Shown here one piece after another: positions 37,097 through 47,111 of a stretch of DNA of 64,000 nucleotides; position 1 is the first letter of the stretch, and each line of letters begins with the position of its first letter. A model generated the notes under the pieces. It was not told the origin of the DNA, made no database searches, and worked only from the letters and a program-made list of their open reading frames with translations. The stretch lies in contig NZ_JAUSUB010000014.1 of NCBI RefSeq assembly GCF_030813235.1, positions 1 through 64,000 on the forward strand. The letters run 5' to 3'. This stretch comes from Cytobacillus purgationiresistens (lineage in GTDB: Bacteria > Bacillota > Bacilli > Bacillales > Cytobacillaceae). Made by a program: the position numbers and the translations under genes.

Positions 37097-38063
37097 CTAT
37101 GTTGTAATCTTAAAAGCTAAAAATAAAAAAGTCAGCCAATTATAACCATATTAAACTATTTCATTCTCTTTTATTTCAGGTAGTTTATAAACTGTTTTGT
37201 GCTTCATCATCCTATAAACAATGTTCACAAGCCTTCTCATAATGCAAACCAATTCTTGCCCCTTTGTTTTGCCTTCTTTTAGCTTCCGTTGATAGTATAC
37301 ATAAAACACTGGGTTCCTAGGCAACTTACTTCCTTTTGCTACTTGCACTTGTTGGACAGCCAAGTTGTAAAATATAGCGTGCAGCGCCCGATTGCCTTGT
37401 TTGCTTTTTTGTTCCTTACCTTTCCCACCAGAGCCAAAGTAAACAGGTGCAATCCCCGCAAATCGTGCTAATTTATTGGCATTTGTAAAACGGCGTACGT
37501 CACCTATCTCTGCAATTAAAGCAGAAGCCGTCACAAGGTCAATCCCTGGCTTGGAGTCTAGTTGAAAGTCTAGTAAGCTCATTAACTCTTTTAATTCTCT
37601 TTCCACCATCCCAATTTCCTGCTTTCCAAATAAAATATGACGTACAATGCTTTCAACCAAAAAGTTTCTTGTCTCCTGATGTTCTTTTGTTGTACCCCCA
37701 TCCTCTTTCACTAGCTTCCAAATTTCATTCGCTTTTTTCACCGAACAAGTATTGTTGCTCACATCTAATAAAAAGGTAGTCAACTGTTTTATACTCACAC
37801 CTTCTAAACAAGATGGAGACGGGTAACGTTCCCAAAATGCCAATGCAGTTTTTCCATCCACCTCTGAGAAAAACTTCTTATAGCTTGAATAATGGTGGTT
37901 CAATTGAATGTGCAGTTGGTTCTTCAAAGCACCTTGTGCCTTTACTAATGCATTTCTTCTAGTAACCAATTGTTGTATGGACCAAAATAAATCATTTGGT
38001 TTTGCGTCTGGCAATTGGCCGAGTTTGTTCACTAATATACGTGCTACACATTCCGCATCCCAG
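37097..38063 (-). pseudogene. IS110 transposase, element I, N-terminus lost
   Basis: The open frame (37151-38032) runs from LGQLPDAKPNDLFWSIQQLV to the end with GSGGKGK. The first 110 residues with the DEDD core are missing, as are the non-coding RNA and recombinase. It is joined at 38064 directly to the immunity gene of cassette J. Confidence 0.85.
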
Positions 38064-38438
38064 CTATTCTTTTAAAATGTTATATGATATTTCCTTCGCT
38101 GCAATTATGCATCCAAAATTACTTGGATAATCTTCAGGTGTAAATTTAAAAATATAATGTAAATACTCAACCTGAAACTTTTCGCTAATTTCTCTTTCAG
38201 CCTCTCCTTCTAGTATATTTAAGATTGTCTCTTTCGTGTCTGTTTTCCACATCATTGGGAGGGATACAAAAAATATATCTTTAAATTTTATTTCAATATC
38301 TGGATAACTTAAACTTAATCCACCATGTAAAGACAGTTCGCCGTCAAGATATTGTTTTATTTCAAAATCAAACCATAAACCACTTTTTATAAAATCATTA
38401 ATTTCTTGGACAACTAGCTTTACTTCTTCTATATCCAT
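38064..38438 (-). CDS. Putative immunity protein (cassette J)
   Basis: 124 residues, with QEINDFIKSGLWFDFEI, then GGLSLSYPDIEIKFKDIFFV and TPEDYPSNFGCIIAAKEISY. The family is not recognised. The stop TAG is made at the join with the IS110 remnant, so the last residues may be lost. AGGTG lies before the start. Confidence 0.55.
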   Translation of the reverse strand: MDIEEVKLVVQEINDFIKSGLWFDFEIKQYLDGELSLHGGLSLSYPDIEIKFKDIFFVSLPMMWKTDTKETILNILEGEAEREISEKFQVEYLHYIFKFTPEDYPSNFGCIIAAKEISYNILKE

Positions 38439-38446
38439 CTTTACAC

Positions 38447-39371
38447 CTACTTTAATTGTATATGAGTAGCTTTTGCAGCAGCATCATTACCAGACTTCAA
38501 AACACTTGAATGATACCATTTCCCATCACTACCTAAATACTCCCATCCGTATCCTTGATTAGAGCCAGGATTCGTTCCCTGTTGTCTTCTAGCTACTCTA
38601 TAAATACTCCCTGTTTTATCATAACGAGGGTCAGCAGGATGTGCCCTTACTTCAAAATTAAAACCATCTTCGGACCACTTTTCTTTAAAGCTGCTTGGAG
38701 CCTTATCTAAGTTTTGTCTTTTTAAAGCTGCATTAAGGTAATCGTTTGGGTTATTTGAATTAATTATTTTTGATACATTACCCGTACCCTTACCCGCAAA
38801 CAAGTGAAGATCCAATTTCATAAAAAGTTGGGTTTAGGTTCAATATTAGAACTATCCACAGAACCACTTGATACAATCTTTTTATCCTTAGTAACATCGC
38901 TCTTCTCTACCCGAGTCCAAGTAACGCCCCTAGTCGGCTTCGGTGCCACCTTTGTTTTGCCTTTGGTGCGGACTTCACCGATGCCGCCACTTTCACCTTA
39001 GCCCTGCTCTCCACCTTTGGTGACGTTCGAATCGGTTTGGCTGCGACGGTTTTTGGTTTTTTATTGATTTTGGCGACTGCTTTTTTGGCTAGTGCTTTAA
39101 CTACCTTCGTTGTTTTCTTTACTGCTTTGCTTGCTTTTACCGCTTTGGATGTCCCTTTGACTGCCGCTTTAATCGCTTTGGATGCAATGCCTCCACCCGA
39201 GATGAAGTTGGATGCGATGCTGATGGTGGCTCCGGCTTTTTGGTACCATTTTGTTTTCTTGCTTTTTAAGGTGCGGATTTCGTCGCCTACGGCAAAGTTG
39301 TAGGTTGCCTTGGCGGCTTTTTTGACGCCTTTGCCGAGTTTTTTGAGCCATTTTGGTGCGTAGCCGCCCAA
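38447..39371 (-). pseudogene. wapA 3' fragment with type-30-like toxin, cassette J
   Basis: It starts abruptly at GGYAPKWLKKLGKGVKKAAK of the WapA core. A one-base loss in KAKTKVAPKP shifts the frame. The last 124 codons (38447-38821) are intact: MKLDLHLFAGKGTGNVSK, then the toxin with FKEKWSEDGFNFEVRAHPAD and GSIYRVARRQQGTNPG. The latter resembles polymorphic toxin type 30. The boundary KGTGN is uninterrupted here. Confidence 0.65.
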
Positions 39372-39401
39372 ATCCTACATTAAGTAATTAATTCCATTTT
39401 T

Positions 39402-39773
39402 TTAATCTAGTGATAACACTTCTAAACCTGCACAGTAAAACTTAATAATGTTGTTCTCATAATCTTCTACTAAATATTTTTTATTTTTTTCAAAACCATT
39501 ATTACTTAAATCAATAATTCTAAAACCCATTAATTGGTTATAATTGTTTCCAAACCCTAATAAATCAAGAGAAGAAACATCACTAAACTTCATTTTCAAA
39601 GTAATCTTTCTTGTATCCACTTCTAATAGAAAGTCTATTTCTAAGAATGATACTTGGTCATAATAAGAATTATAACCAATATAATAATGGAAATCCGTAA
39701 TATACTTTACGTTTGTTAATTTGAAATTAGGTATTTTCTTTTCTAATTCTGTTCCTTTATACCACTCTTTCAT
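39402..39773 (-). CDS. Putative immunity protein (cassette K)
   Basis: 123 residues from MKEWYKGTELEKK, mostly beta strand, with FHYYIGYNSYYDQVSFLEID. GGAGGTG, which overlaps the toxin stop, precedes this ATG. No family is recognised. It is not like the native WapA immunity protein, although the toxins of the two cassettes are related. Confidence 0.6.
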   Translation of the reverse strand: MKEWYKGTELEKKIPNFKLTNVKYITDFHYYIGYNSYYDQVSFLEIDFLLEVDTRKITLKMKFSDVSSLDLLGFGNNYNQLMGFRIIDLSNNGFEKNKKYLVEDYENNIIKFYCAGLEVLSLD

Positions 39774-39781
39774 TATTACTT

Positions 39782-41079
39782 TCACCTCCAAAAATTATAT
39801 CTAAACTCCTTCCCCTTCACAGGATGGTATCCAGGCCCATATTTATATTCATGTAAATGTGGAACTGAGTGGTCTTTTGGCATACTGTGGTCTGAATGGT
39901 CAATCCGATATTTCTGTCTACCAAAATCATCATATATAACGGTTGATTTTTCTGTTTTACCATTATAGTCCCTGTAATGGATTATATTTGAACCTGGAGT
40001 AGCATTTTGTGGTGCTTTCTTTTTCCAATATTCATCAGGTACAAATGGTTCTTTTGCTATATCTTTACCCTTAGCACTTACATCCTCTACACCATCAGCC
40101 ACCTGTGTACTCTGTGATTGTGGTTTAGACGGAGCCGGCTTGCCAACAGATGTGCCACTCGTAGATTTACTTACACTGGCACTTTTAACCTTTTCAACCC
40201 TGATAACAACCGTACCCCTACTCGGCTTCAAGTGCCACCTTTGTTTTCGCCTTTGGTGCGGACTTCACCGATGCCGCCACTTTCACCTTAGCCTTACTCT
40301 CCACCTTAGGTGACGTTCGAATCGGTTTGGCTGCGACGGTTTTTGGTTTTTTGTTGATTTTGGCGACTACTTTTTTTGCTGGTGCTTTGACTACTTTGGT
40401 TGTTTTCTTAACTGCCTTACTTGCTTTAAAGGCTTTGGATGTTCCTTTGACTGCCGCTTTAATCGCTTTGGATGCAATGCCTCCGCCCGGGATGAAGTTG
40501 GATGCGATGCGGATGGCGGCTCCGGCTTTTTGGTACCATTTTGTTTTCTTGCTTTTTAAGGTGCGGATGTCGTCGCCTACGGCAAAGTTATAGGTTGCCT
40601 TGGCGGCTTTTTTGACGCCTTTGCCGAGCTTTTTCAGCCATTTTGGTGCGTAGCTGTCCGGGTCGATGTTGTTGACTGGGTCCGATTCGGCATACAGATA
40701 GCGGTTGAATGAGATTGGGTTGTCGTCTTTCCCTTCGTATTCATTTGCGACTAGGAAACGGCCGATTTTCGCATCGTATTCCCGCCAGCCCATGAAGTAG
40801 AGCTTGGTGTCTTCATCATATTGGACGCCGAATTTTCCTACGTAGCGGGAAAGGATTCGCTTTGACCACTTCTTTGCCGATGTCGGTTAATCCTTCTGAT
40901 TTGAGGATATTTCCCCATTCATCGTAGGTGTATTTGGCAATGACGTTCTGATGCTCGTCCGTGATGGCGACAATATCTCCGCGTTGATTATAAACATAGT
41001 CATAGCTTTTGTGTTTATATTCAAAGCTTAGGAGCTGGCCGCTTGATGCTATAATGGAAACCTTTTGCGTTAAAATCAA
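39782..41079 (-). pseudogene. wapA 3' fragment with HxVPHxHE toxin, cassette K
   Basis: It starts with ATGATTTTAACGCAAAAG fused to SSGQLLSFEYKHKSYDYV of the Rhs core, and has frameshifts near 40850 and 40229. The linker differs from other copies and lacks the MKLDLQLFAG segment and Gly-Thr-Gly. The toxin reads KEPFVPDEYWKKKAPQN, then YDDFGRQKYRIDHSDHSMPK and DHSVPHLHEYKYG, the same family as the toxin of the full wapA gene. Confidence 0.7.
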
Positions 41080-41550
41080 TTAGTTTTAAGTCGCATTAGT
41101 ATGACGCCTTAAATCCCGAATATCTTTTGCTTATAAATCTCTTGCACTGCTAGAATAATCTCCTTTAAGAATAGGTATTCTTTTATGTTCTCTGAACGGG
41201 ACTGCAAATGAGGTTATTGTAATTGCTAAAAAACAGGGAAGATATTTAAACGTACTATTACTGGTAAGGAAATCATTCCTGTAAAAAATGAGGTTAAACC
41301 TTTGATGAATCCAGAGTGGAATGCAGAACAAGAATATGTCCCTCGTGAAAAACGCCCCGAATGGATACCTGTTGGTCTGATCGGACAAATCTTAGTGAGG
41401 GATGATGGAACGTGCGAAGAGGATGGGTACTGCCAACCACATGGTGAAGGCATTGCGACCAAATCATAAGTTGGCTATCATGTCAGTTAAAACTGTCATG
41501 AGTTTTTGATTCAAAAGGCATATTGCTGTTTACCATAAATATCTTAAAGT
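41080..41550 (+). pseudogene. Phage Peptidase_G2-like remnant
   Basis: Plus-strand codons from about 41308 read NPEWNAEQEYVPREKRPEW, then VGLIGQILVRDDGTCEEDG and HGEGIATKS before TAA at 41467. This resembles the autoproteolytic Peptidase_G2 domain of Bacillus phage tail or collar proteins. Upstream, SLNGTANEVIVIAKKQGRYL fits in another frame. It stands alone between cassettes K and L, opposite to their strand. Confidence 0.5.
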
Positions 41551-41586
41551 AAAAAAACCTTGAAAGGCATATAGCCAATCAAGGTT
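41551..41586 (-). terminator. Common cassette terminator (cassette L)
   Basis: ACCTTGATTGGC with GCCTTTCAAGGT and T7 on the minus strand. Confidence 0.85.
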
Positions 41587-41592
41587 AAATAA

Positions 41593-41979
41593 TTACAAGT
41601 TTATATCATACAAAATGAGATTCTGAGAACTTATCTCAACAAATGTTCCTTTCGGATAAGGTTCTCCCTCGATGTCAAGAGTAACTATACTTGATCCAAT
41701 TCTAAAATCACAACACCCATACTCAAAAAATGTTTCAACTTCACAAACTATTATTGTGGAGTTTCCATTACTTTTAATACAGTATTGCTCTTTGTCCGAC
41801 TTAATAACATCTTTTCTCCACTCTACTGTATCTGGTATTTCTAGCTCGACAAAATATTCTCGACCTTCTATTGGATTTTCTCCATTCCAACTAGCTTTTC
41901 CACCACCAAACTCAGAAGTAAAGCTTACTACAATCTGTTCATTATATTTTCCTTCATTTTTTATAATTTTGATTTTCAT
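41593..41979 (-). CDS. Putative immunity protein (cassette L)
   Basis: 128 residues from MKIKIIKNEGKYNEQ, beta-rich, with GREYFVELEIPDTVEW and FVEISSQNLILYDINL. AGAGGTGA overlaps the toxin stop and serves this ATG. A stub of the same gene is found at 29709-29765, and the cassette A protein at 18988 has a similar layout. Confidence 0.6.
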   Translation of the reverse strand: MKIKIIKNEGKYNEQIVVSFTSEFGGGKASWNGENPIEGREYFVELEIPDTVEWRKDVIKSDKEQYCIKSNGNSTIIVCEVETFFEYGCCDFRIGSSIVTLDIEGEPYPKGTFVEISSQNLILYDINL

Positions 41980-41984
41980 GGACA

Positions 41985-43165
41985 TCACCTCTGAATTGGA
42001 ACTCTTATTATAGTGTTACTGTAAGTCATAGTATCTTTGATTGGGTCGTAATCCCATATTTCTTCATGATAATGATGTTTTGTTGGTTTGCTCCCCATTT
42101 CATGAGTTCCATATCGAATGCTACGTTTTCCATCTGCAGAAAATATTCTATTAGGGTCCGGCGTTCCTTTTATAGGATGTATATTACTATACTCTCCTTC
42201 TCCTAAAAACTCCTCCCATTTTTTTGTAGCATCCTGAGGTTTTACTGGCCGTGGGGCAGTCTTTTCAGGTAATTCTATTACTTTAGTGTTCGAAGATGGT
42301 ATTTTACTCGTACCCTTACCCGCAAACAACTGAAGATCCAATTTCATTAAAAGTTTGGGTTTAGGTTCAATATTAGAACTATCCACAGAACCACTTGATA
42401 CAATCTTTTTATCCTTAGTAACATCGCTCTTCTCTACCCGAGTCCAAGTAACGCCCCTAGTCGGCTTCGGTGCCACCCTTGTTTTCGCCTTTGGTGCGGA
42501 CTTCACCGATGCCGCCACTTTCACCTTAGCCTTGCTCTCCACCTTTGGTGACGTTCGAATCGGTTTGGCTGCCACGGTTTTTGGTTTTTTATTGATTTTG
42601 GCGACTACTTTTTTTGCTGGTGCTTTGACTACTTTGGTTGTTTTCTTAACTGCCTTACTTGCTTTAAAGGCTTTGGATGTTCCTTTGACTGCCGCTTTAA
42701 TCGCTTTGGATGCAATGCCTCCGCCCGGGATGAAGTTAGATGCGATGCTGATGGCGGCGCCCGCTTTTTGGTACCATTTTGTTTTCTTGCTTTTTAAGGT
42801 GCGGATGTCGTCGCCTACGGCAAAGTTGTAGGTTGCCTTGGCGGCTTTTTTGACGCCTTTGCCGAGCTTTTTCAGCCATTTTGGTGCGTAGCCGTCCGGG
42901 TCGATGTTGTTGACTGGGTCCGATTCGGCATACAGATAGCGGTTGAATGAGATTGGGTTGTCGTCTTCCCCTTCGTATTCATCTGCGACTAGGAAACGGC
43001 CGATTTTCGCATCGTATTCGCGCCAGCCCATGAAGTAGAGCTTCGTGTCTTCATCATATTGGACGCCGAATTTTCCTACGTAGCGGAAAGGGTTGGCTTT
43101 GACCACTTCTTCACCGATGTCGGTTAATCCTTCTGATTTAAGGATATTTCCCCATCCATCGCAGG
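41985..43165 (-). pseudogene. wapA 3' fragment with intact toxin domain, cassette L
   Basis: One open frame from WGNILKSEGLTDIGEEVV of the Rhs core to the toxin end. It holds YVGKFGVQYDEDTKLYFMGW, the Lys/Ala-rich linker, MKLDLQLFAGKGTSK, and the toxin with KKWEEFLGEGEYSNIHPIKG, FSADGKRSIRYGTHEM and KPTKHHYHEEIWDYD. This His-rich end is common in Rhs toxins. There is no credible start, so it is probably silent, but the frame is unbroken from core to stop. Confidence 0.7.
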
Positions 43166-43231
43166 TTTACTTGTTAATTTTAGGGAATGAACTGATCATT
43201 TAAAAATTTGCTTTTATAAACTGTAAAAGAC

Positions 43232-43265
43232 AAAAACCTTGAAAGGCATTTAGCCAATCAAGGTT
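43232..43265 (-). terminator. Common cassette terminator (cassette M)
   Basis: ACCTTGATTGGC with GCCTTTCAAGGT, then T5, on the minus strand. Confidence 0.85.
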
Positions 43266-43278
43266 AACATCCAAAAAA

Positions 43279-43854
43279 TCACACTATAGATTTTCGTTCC
43301 AAATCAAATATATCTATCTCTTTCTCTTCAAATAATTCCTCTAATGAATCTGTTCCTTTTTCTCGGGCAAATATATACTCATTCTCAGAAATTGGAACAG
43401 CGAGTAACCAAGCTACCTTCTTGTTTGAAAAATCAAGCGTCTTTAAATCTTCCCACAAAAATGGTGATACAAATAGAACATGTTTCATTTCGCTATTAGG
43501 ATAATACATCTTTATCATATCTCGAAAAATTTTACCATGAGATACTAAAAAGTTTGAATTTATAATACAAAAAGCACAGGTTGCCAACACATTAGGAAAA
43601 TGTTTATACTCTGATGCACTAGCTCCCACAATTTCTATTCGTAAAGGAGTTCCATCGACAGTATATTCAATTGAATAGTCGGAGAGTCCAATTGTTGAGT
43701 ATGATGTAATACCTTCATAAGGTCTATCAGCGGTTGTAAGTATATCTATATTACTTAAATTTCTTTCATCCCAGTATTTTGAAACTTGTGGTTTCCCCCC
43801 AAAAGCTTGTAAAGCTGACTTTGCAATTATTTTATTTTCACTTGAAATACTCAT
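43279..43854 (-). CDS. SUFU/YqcF-like immunity protein (cassette M)
   Basis: 191 residues of the suppressor-of-fused (SUFU) type, close in pattern to the antitoxin YqcF: FGGKPQVSKYWDERNLSNID, then DRPYEGITSYSTIGLSDYSI and LRIEIVGASASEY. YqcF neutralises the LXG toxin YqcG. Here it follows a GH-E nuclease domain. AGGAGGGG precedes the start. Confidence 0.75.
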   Translation of the reverse strand: MSISSENKIIAKSALQAFGGKPQVSKYWDERNLSNIDILTTADRPYEGITSYSTIGLSDYSIEYTVDGTPLRIEIVGASASEYKHFPNVLATCAFCIINSNFLVSHGKIFRDMIKMYYPNSEMKHVLFVSPFLWEDLKTLDFSNKKVAWLLAVPISENEYIFAREKGTDSLEELFEEKEIDIFDLERKSIV

Positions 43855-43883
43855 AATACCCCTCCTAATACCTCATTACAATC

Positions 43884-44213
43884 TTAATCTCCAAAATAAT
43901 TGTCAGTCAAGTCTTCACCTTTATGACTTCTATTAGTAGAAGGTAACTCAGGTCGATAGTGGTCTGGATTATTGTGTTCATCTAGAAACTGTTTTCTTGA
44001 AATGCCTCTTTCTTGTGCACTTTTTTGATGCTTTCTAAATTCGCATCCTGGTTTATGTCCCATATCCCATGGTTCTTCTTTATTCATTATCTTTCCGTTT
44101 CCCGGGTCTCTCACTTCACTGTCTGCACCTTTAGCTTTTTCCCAAGCTTCATCCCTAACGCCTTTTCTATAACCAGACGGACGGCTATATGTCTTGTCAA
44201 TCTTACCCGTACC
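43884..44213 (-). CDS. Orphan WapA toxin domain: GH-E nuclease, cassette M
   Basis: 109 codons, intact from the boundary Gly-Thr-Gly to the stop. It reads YSRPSGYRKGVRDEAWEKAK, then EEPWDMGHKPGCEFRKHQ, FLDEHNNPDHYRPELPSTNR and SHKGED, the GH-E variant of HNH/EndoVII nucleases with its Gly-His and Glu. It has no start of its own. It is one of the best-preserved silent modules. Confidence 0.75.
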   Translation of the reverse strand, partial: GTGKIDKTYSRPSGYRKGVRDEAWEKAKGADSEVRDPGNGKIMNKEEPWDMGHKPGCEFRKHQKSAQERGISRKQFLDEHNNPDHYRPELPSTNRSHKGEDLTDNYFGD

Positions 44214-44558
44214 CTATGTTGTAAACTTAAAATCTACACAGCCGTATTTCTTCAATTCCCGTTGAATCAGCACCTTTACAATATCCGACCTCCATAATCG
44301 ACTTGTATTGAGCACCACCACAAAATCTATTTGGGCAGACGAAAGGTGAGCCAACATTTCTTGTAAGCCCACCCTGTCTATTTCCAGTGCATCTTCGTTC
44401 AGTTTTGCTCCACTAATACCTTCATCTCTAAAAATATGTATCAAGTTAAAGCCTTGTTCTTCACAATAGGCTTTGATTTCATCTTCTTGATATTTCAAGC
44501 TATATCCATCTTTAGCTTGCCCTTGAGTCGAGACTCGTATATACCCAACAACGTTCAA
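44214..44558 (-). pseudogene. Serine recombinase 5' fragment, element M
   Basis: It has the first 106 residues, with Ser10 in GYIRVSTQGQ and NTSRLWRSDIVKVLI, then KYGC, and is cut there. The cut joins it to the element right end (AAGTTTACAACATAGGGTACGGGT in two parts), so the C-terminus, non-coding RNA and the whole transposase are lost. Confidence 0.85.
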
Positions 44559-45066
44559 CTTTTCACCCTCCCGTTACACAAATTGTAATTTTCGTAACGC
44601 TTTTTAAACGAATAGCGAGTATTATACGACCGTTTATAGTTAAAATACAACCCCAAAATATTAAAGCAAAGGCAGAATAAGAACGCCCTATTACGTTATT
44701 TATTGTTTATCGCCACGAGCTTGTACGCTCTCGTTAGTTTGTTAGCCATTCATGTCATAAGTACCCATGCCATGTAAAATGTCATCTCGCCTAATTCTCG
44801 TTCCTGTCAGCCAATCCAAGTATTAAAATGTTACTCCATGATGGTACAACCTTCATGAAGTCTGAATTTTAAAAAGGATCGTTCATGTTGTCCTATTCAT
44901 TAATTCTTTAATTCTTTTTTGTAAAATTTCCTTTTATATCGGTTTTTCCCTCCCCCCGTGCTTTGTCATTCTAGTAACTTTTTCTCTACAACAAATCTCA
45001 AAAATCCGCTTACCATCATGATTTTGATTCAAATGACAGTTGCTTTTTTACAATAAAATTTCGAGT
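44559..45066. other. Left part of element M, non-coding
   Basis: It contains the 26-bp GTTAC-GTAAC repeat (44573-44598), the GCGAGTATTATACGACCG block, the CACGAGCTTGTACGCTCTCG stretch and the palindrome at 44837-44857. No gene is supported in the 500 bases. Confidence 0.55.
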
Positions 45067-45104
45067 AAAAAGAAACCTTGAAAGGCACTGAAGCCAATCA
45101 AGGT
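45067..45104 (-). terminator. Common cassette terminator (cassette N)
   Basis: ACCTTGATTGGC with GCCTTTCAAGGT around a slightly larger loop on the minus strand, followed by TTCTTTTT. Confidence 0.8.
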
Positions 45105-45117
45105 ATTCAATAATCTT

Positions 45118-45426
45118 TCAAAGATTTACTTTGTTTTCAACTCTGTAAACATTGCTTAATTTACTCTTAATAGAATCTACGGTTTCGCTAACTAAAAGTA
45201 GAAATTGCTCTCTTTCTTGTTCTTGAGCAAATCCCTTATATTCAAAATTCACTTCGTTATCCTCAAATAAGTTATCATACGCCTCTTGAATTTCATCTAA
45301 CGCTTTAACTATCAAAGTCTCGTTCGCAAGTTCATTAGCTATACTGTTATCAATTAACTCGCCTTTTTCATTATATATCCACATTGGGTAACACTGATAC
45401 TCTAATTCTATTTTTATCGTTTTCAT
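45118..45426 (-). CDS. Putative immunity protein (cassette N)
   Basis: 102 acidic residues, with ELEYQCYPMWIYNEKGELI near the start and a helical C-terminal half. The family is not recognised. AGGAGG lies before the ATG, and it follows the toxin stop by eight bases. Confidence 0.6.
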   Translation of the reverse strand: MKTIKIELEYQCYPMWIYNEKGELIDNSIANELANETLIVKALDEIQEAYDNLFEDNEVNFEYKGFAQEQEREQFLLLVSETVDSIKSKLSNVYRVENKVNL

Positions 45427-45434
45427 TTTACCTC

Positions 45435-45812
45435 CTATGGAATAGAAACTGGATTTGCACCTACAATAAAACCATTGCTACCTGTAGTTATTGCAACTCT
45501 TTGCGTTTGTCCATTAAAGTTAATTTCATAGATGGGTCTGCCAGTGCCTTTTCCTTGATATCCAACAATTTTACCTTTGCTTACTGCATTTGTAATGAAT
45601 TCAGGCAACTGACTTTGGTTAATCCCTTTGGTTGCAAATTCATCAGCATGCTTAAGTATATGATTTAATCCTGCCTGTGAATTTCCGTTCTCAAGCCATA
45701 CTATTTTGCCATCAGCAGTCTTTGTTACGGCAACAACATCATTAGGATTGTACTTTACACCACTATTTACAAGTTCATCCATAAGACCCTGTGGTTTAAG
45801 ACTACCCGTACC
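45435..45812 (-). CDS. Orphan WapA toxin domain, BECR-like, cassette N
   Basis: 125 codons, intact from Gly-Thr-Gly to the stop. It reads GKIVWLENGNSQAGLNHILK and HADEF, then GYQGKGTGRPIYEINFNGQT and ITTGSNGFIVGANPVS. This fits the BECR (barnase/EndoU/colicin/RelE) fold of RNase toxins, with a His in HILKHADEF. It lies directly at the right end of the intact element. Confidence 0.7.
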   Translation of the reverse strand, partial: GTGSLKPQGLMDELVNSGVKYNPNDVVAVTKTADGKIVWLENGNSQAGLNHILKHADEFATKGINQSQLPEFITNAVSKGKIVGYQGKGTGRPIYEINFNGQTQRVAITTGSNGFIVGANPVSIP

Positions 45813-45863
45813 CTATGTTGTAATCTTAAAAGCTGCTAATAAAAAAACAACCGTTTTGAAACC

Positions 45864-47093
45864 CTATAAAACTTCTTCCTTCTCTCGTCTTATCGGCAAT
45901 TCATAGGCTGTTTTGTACTTCATCAACCCGTATACAATATTCACCAGCCTTCTCATAATGCAAACCAATGCTTGCCCCTTTGTTTTGCCTTCTTTTTGTT
46001 TTCTTTGATAGTAAGCATGGAACACTGGGTTTCGTGGCAGTTTACTTCCCTTTGCTACTTGCACTTGTTGGACTACTAGGTTGTAAAATAAAGCGTGTAG
46101 CGCCCGATTTCCGTGTTTGCTTTTATGCATCTTTCCTTTTCCACCAGAGCCAAAGTAAACAGGCACAATCCCCGCGAATCGTGCTAATTTGTTGGCATTC
46201 GGAAAACGTCTTACATCGCCAATTTCCGCAATTAAGGCAGATGCTGTGACGAGTTCAATCCCTGGCATTGTATTTAGTTGAAAGTCTAGTAAGCTCATTA
46301 ACTCTTTTAATTCTCGTTCCACATAGCCCATTTCCTGTTTTTTAAATAATATATCACGGACAATGCTTCTCACTAAAAAGTCTCTTGTTTCTTGGTACTC
46401 TTTCTTTATCAATCCATCTTCTTCCACTAGCTTCACTATTTCAGTTGCTTTTTTCACAGAACATGTGTTGGTACTCGCTTCTAATAAAAAAGTGGTTAAT
46501 TGCTTGATTGTGACACCTGATGGCGATGGGAAACGTTCCCAAAACGCTAATGCCGTTTTTCCATCCACCTCGGAGAAAAACTTTTTGTAGCTTGGGTAAT
46601 TGTGGTTTAATTGAATGTGCAGTTGGTTCTTTAAAGCGCCTTGCGCTTTTACTAATGCATTCCTTCTCGATACTAATTGTTGGATAGACCAAAACAAGTC
46701 ATCTGGTTTCGCGTCTGACAAATGGTCCAACTTGTTGACCAATATACGTGCGACACATTCCGCATCCCAATTATCGCTTTTTTGTGTCGTCATATGGCTT
46801 TTTCGTTCCGCGTAGGAAAGCGCAGGGTTAACTTCTTTTACAAGTTGCCCATGGTCTGCTAGAAACTGCGCCAACGATCGCCCATACCCACCAACATCCT
46901 CTAATCCGAATGCAAGGGTCATCCCTTTTTCCGTCCGTTTATCCATCTCTAGTAAAAACTTAGAGAAAGCAGACGGTTTATTTTCAAACGTAATTTCACC
47001 CAGTTTCTCCTGCCAACAATTAATGATTACTGCCACGTGATGTTGCTTATGTAAGTCCACGCCCACATACAAGTGTTTTTGCTTATCGTGCAT
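45864..47093 (-). CDS. IS110 family transposase (type 1), intact
   Basis: A 409-residue transposase. The DEDD RuvC-like domain shows Asp13 in VGVDLHK, Glu65 in FGLEDVGGYG, and Asp107/Asp110 in SDNWDAEC. A coiled middle follows, then the Transposase_20 domain with Ser316 in GSGGKGK, the serine used in recombination by this family. IS110 transposases act with a bridge RNA that picks target and donor. The start has AGGAGG upstream. Six other copies in this window are broken. Confidence 0.9.
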   Translation of the reverse strand: MHDKQKHLYVGVDLHKQHHVAVIINCWQEKLGEITFENKPSAFSKFLLEMDKRTEKGMTLAFGLEDVGGYGRSLAQFLADHGQLVKEVNPALSYAERKSHMTTQKSDNWDAECVARILVNKLDHLSDAKPDDLFWSIQQLVSRRNALVKAQGALKNQLHIQLNHNYPSYKKFFSEVDGKTALAFWERFPSPSGVTIKQLTTFLLEASTNTCSVKKATEIVKLVEEDGLIKKEYQETRDFLVRSIVRDILFKKQEMGYVERELKELMSLLDFQLNTMPGIELVTASALIAEIGDVRRFPNANKLARFAGIVPVYFGSGGKGKMHKSKHGNRALHALFYNLVVQQVQVAKGSKLPRNPVFHAYYQRKQKEGKTKGQALVCIMRRLVNIVYGLMKYKTAYELPIRREKEEVL

Positions 47094-47111
47094 ATACGCA
47101 TCCTCCTATTC

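Noticed and set aside
41131..41462. Minus-strand frames of 78-85 codons
   Set aside because: They are antisense to the Peptidase_G2-like piece, which has the better protein pattern.
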